Below, piece after piece: positions 5,973-7,544 of a stretch of 7,544 bases of DNA. Made by a program: the position numbers and the translations under genes. Positions within the stretch are counted from its first letter, which is position 1, and every line of letters starts with the position of its first letter. The stretch covers positions 1-7,544 of the forward strand of contig URTD01000084.1 in NCBI GenBank assembly GCA_900550735.1, in the 5' to 3' direction. Below the pieces are notes generated by a model, which was not told where the DNA came from, did no database searches, and saw only the letters and a program-made list of their open reading frames with translations. The stretch comes from an uncultured Collinsella sp. Its GTDB lineage: Bacteria; Actinomycetota; Coriobacteriia; Coriobacteriales; Coriobacteriaceae.

Positions 5973-6329
5973 CTAATCGTCGGGGGTTTCGATTTCGATA
6001 CTTGCGATGTCGAGTTCGCGGCCGTGCAGCAGGCGCACGTTGGCACCACCACACTGGGGACAGCGGCAATGGAAACGGTCGTGTTCAAAGACCTCACCGC
6101 AGTCCAGACACTCGCTTTGTGGATGGACTTCCTCTACGGCAAGCTCGCAGCCGCGCGTGAGCAGGTCCTCGTCGCGAAACGTCTCCCAGGCAAAGTCGAG
6201 CGCCTCGCGCACGACCTCGGTCATATCCCCGATACGCAGCGTTACCAAAACGGCGCGCGAGGCCCCCGCCCCACGCGCCGCGCGAATCACTGTATCGAGT
6301 ATGCCGTTGACAATGCCAACCTCGTGCAT
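5973..6329 (-). CDS. hypA: Hydrogenase maturation nickel metallochaperone HypA
   Basis: HypA binds nickel and passes it, in partnership with HypB, to the [NiFe] hydrogenase large-subunit precursor. The 118-residue protein has the family length. It begins MHEVGIVNGIL, with the invariant His2-Glu3 nickel site, and has a zinc domain with CLDC (C74, C77) and CPQC (C90, C93). An additional C88 lies just before the second pair. The C-terminal GRELDIASIEIE stretch is also typical. The ATG at 6329 is 6 bases after the tatC stop. Its AGGAG ribosome site (6339-6343) lies inside the last tatC codons at 9 bases spacing, so translation is probably coupled to tatC. Confidence 0.96.
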   Translation of the reverse strand: MHEVGIVNGILDTVIRAARGAGASRAVLVTLRIGDMTEVVREALDFAWETFRDEDLLTRGCELAVEEVHPQSECLDCGEVFEHDRFHCRCPQCGGANVRLLHGRELDIASIEIETPDD

Positions 6330-6335
6330 ACCGAT

Positions 6336-7127
6336 TTACTCCTCGTCGTCCTCATCGTCCGAGAACAGGTCCAGACGGCTCACAAACAAGCCCTCCTTGC
6401 CCTCGCGCGCGGTAATGACCACGCGGGCAATGGCGAGCGAAATCTCGTAGAGCGAGAGCAGGGCACCATACATGAGGCCCAGCGTAACGGGCGAGCCGTC
6501 GGGCGTAATCACAGCCGAGCCCACAAGCAGGCCCACGTACACGTAGCGCCAGGCGCCGCGGAAGGCCGCGTAGGACACGATGTGGAAGACGGACAGGTAG
6601 AAGATGATGAGCGGCAGCTCAAACGCCACGCCAAAGCCGATCATAAAGAGCAGCTCCATGTTGACGTAGTTCTCCAGGTCGGGCAGCGCCGTGGCGACGG
6701 CCGAGGTCTCGCCGATAAGCCACTCAAAGCCCGCCGGGATGATGATGAAATAGCAGAAGATGGCGCCCAGGAAGAACAGCACCGTCGAGGCGAGCACCGT
6801 GGGCACGACCCATTTGCGCTCGTTGGGACGCAGTGCCGGCAGGAAAAATGCCAGAATCTGCCAGATGATCATGGGCGTGCACATGACCACGGCCATCTTG
6901 ATGGCCAGCGAGAAGCGCAGGCCAAAGCCGCCGAGCGTGGTGGTGATGTAGAACTTACCGTCCGGCACAAAGGAGCGGATGGGGTCTTCCAGGATGTCGA
7001 GCACCACGGGCGTGGCGAAATACAGCACGATGGCGGCGGCAAACACCGACACGACCACGATGGTCAGGCGGCGACGGAGCTCGCCCAGGTGATCGAAGAG
7101 CGGCATGCGCGCAGGTCCGATAGGCAT
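6336..7127 (-). CDS. tatC: Sec-independent protein translocase TatC
   Basis: TatC is the membrane receptor of the twin-arginine export pathway; it recognises RR signal peptides of folded proteins. The 263-residue protein has the N-terminal signature MPLFDHLGELRRR at 8-20, FFLPALRPNER at 94-104, FFLGAIFCYFIIIP at 118-131, FGVAFELP at 165-172 with the conserved Glu170, and ITPDGSP at 207-213. Six membrane helices are visible at about 21-41, 70-97, 106-130, 155-180, 191-207 and 212-234. The cytoplasmic C-tail ends in an acidic SDDEDDEE. The ATG at 7127 overlaps the upstream stop in TAATG, with GGGAGG 9 bases before it; a downstream in-frame ATG (M8) also exists but has less support. The upstream gene ends in the same bases and hypA follows after 6 bases, suggesting one transcript. 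Confidence 0.97.
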   Translation of the reverse strand: MPIGPARMPLFDHLGELRRRLTIVVVSVFAAAIVLYFATPVVLDILEDPIRSFVPDGKFYITTTLGGFGLRFSLAIKMAVVMCTPMIIWQILAFFLPALRPNERKWVVPTVLASTVLFFLGAIFCYFIIIPAGFEWLIGETSAVATALPDLENYVNMELLFMIGFGVAFELPLIIFYLSVFHIVSYAAFRGAWRYVYVGLLVGSAVITPDGSPVTLGLMYGALLSLYEISLAIARVVITAREGKEGLFVSRLDLFSDDEDDEE

Positions 7128-7544
7128 TACTCATCGCCTCCCTTCGGGGCATCGGCGGTGGCAGCCTCGGCAACGGCCTCGTCCTCGGCCTCGAGCTCGC
7201 GAGCGAGCTGGTCGACGACGGCCTTGCGCTTGCGGGGACGACGGGCGTAGAGGTCAGCCGTCGTGGGCTCTGCCGGCTCGGGCTCGGACTCCGGCTCTGC
7301 AGCAGGCTCGGGCTCGGACTCCGGCTCTGCAGCAGGCTCGGGCTCGACGACAGGCTCGGCGGCAGCGGCAGGCTCGGCGCCCTCGGCCTCGGACTCCTCA
7401 GCAGCACCCTCGCCCTCGGCGGCAGCCTCGCTCGCGGCCTTCTCGGCAGCAAGACGGGCGCGACGCTCGGCAAAGGTCTCCTTCTTGGCGGGCGCTGCCG
7501 TCTCGGCGGCATCCCTGTCCGCATCGGAATCGTCATCGGCGGCA
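7127..7544 (-). CDS. Acidic Pro/Glu/Ala-rich C-terminal tail, probably of a TatA/TatB-family protein (start outside the window)
   Basis: An open frame without a stop enters from the right edge and ends with TAA at 7129-7127, overlapping the tatC ATG by one base (TAATG). The 138 visible residues are low complexity. They comprise an Ala/Glu/Asp-rich part containing KKETFAERRARLAAEK, an EPEP/AAEPES repeat region, a basic patch YARRPRKRKAVVDQ, and an acidic Ala/Glu end finishing APKGGDE. No transmembrane helix or TatA core is inside the window, so the family cannot be read from sequence. The TatA/TatB assignment rests on position directly upstream of tatC and on the fact that actinobacterial TatA/TatB proteins often carry long charged tails. 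The tail would be cytoplasmic. Confidence 0.6.
   Translation of the reverse strand, partial: AADDDSDADRDAAETAAPAKKETFAERRARLAAEKAASEAAAEGEGAAEESEAEGAEPAAAAEPVVEPEPAAEPESEPEPAAEPESEPEPAEPTTADLYARRPRKRKAVVDQLARELEAEDEAVAEAATADAPKGGDE
7275..7346 (-). repeat. 30-bp in-frame tandem repeat, 2.4 copies, in the probable Tat protein tail
   Basis: Positions 7275-7304 and 7305-7334 are identical, and 7335-7346 match the first 12 bases of a third copy. Each unit codes ten residues, read as AAEPESEPEP. The exact identity of the two copies suggests recent duplication by slippage or recombination. The reading frame is kept because 30 is a multiple of three. Confidence 0.9.

Noticed and set aside
5871..7250. 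A 459-codon rightward open frame opposite tatC and hypA.
   Set aside because: It is antisense to motif-rich tatC and hypA, His/Arg/Glu-rich, with no domain; a composition shadow.
6955..7536. A 193-codon leftward open frame overlapping the start of tatC and the Tat-like tail.
   Set aside because: It is Pro/Arg/Ser-rich and out of frame with tatC. The competing frame ends in a TAATG overlap with tatC and contains the in-frame 30-bp repeat.

Overview
The window looks like chromosomal DNA of a high-GC Gram-positive anaerobe, most likely a coriobacterial actinobacterium such as Collinsella. This is inference from several things: the GC-rich codon use, an archaeal-like type IA topoisomerase with a lysine/alanine-rich tail of actinobacterial style, [NiFe]-hydrogenase maturation genes, and the general feel of the proteins. 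There is no rRNA or other decisive marker. Nearly all of the window is coding, and most of it is housekeeping.

Layout. From 1219 down to 1, a leftward pair encodes thymidylate kinase (tmk) and the N-terminal half of DNA polymerase III delta' (holB), one base apart. Positions 1220-1460 are a divergent intergenic region with a candidate promoter on each strand and a perfect 23-bp inverted repeat between them. From 1461 to 2444 the only rightward gene encodes a membrane protein: cytoplasmic zinc ribbon, Pro/Ala linker, one transmembrane helix, and an acidic exterior domain with internal repeats. Positions 2445-2584 hold a second long inverted repeat and a strong two-way terminator shared by the convergent genes.

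From 7544 down to 2585 runs a leftward gene string: the acidic tail of a probable TatA/TatB-like protein, tatC, hypA, hypB and topA. The first junction overlaps by one base, the second gap is 6 bases, and the next two are about 55 bases with no visible terminator. The string ends at the terminator at 2523-2562.

How the genes fit together. tatC and the upstream gene would form the twin-arginine export channel. HypA and HypB insert nickel into [NiFe] hydrogenases, whose small subunits are classic Tat cargo. Linking them on one transcript makes sense for hydrogenase biogenesis, although the hydrogenase itself is not in the window. topA appears to share the transcript without an obvious functional link.

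I see no phage, transposase, CRISPR array, RNA gene or defence system. The least explained items are the zinc-ribbon membrane protein with its repeated Tyr/Asp-rich helices, the two long palindromes that flank it and share a 7-base core, and the archaeal-like topoisomerase.
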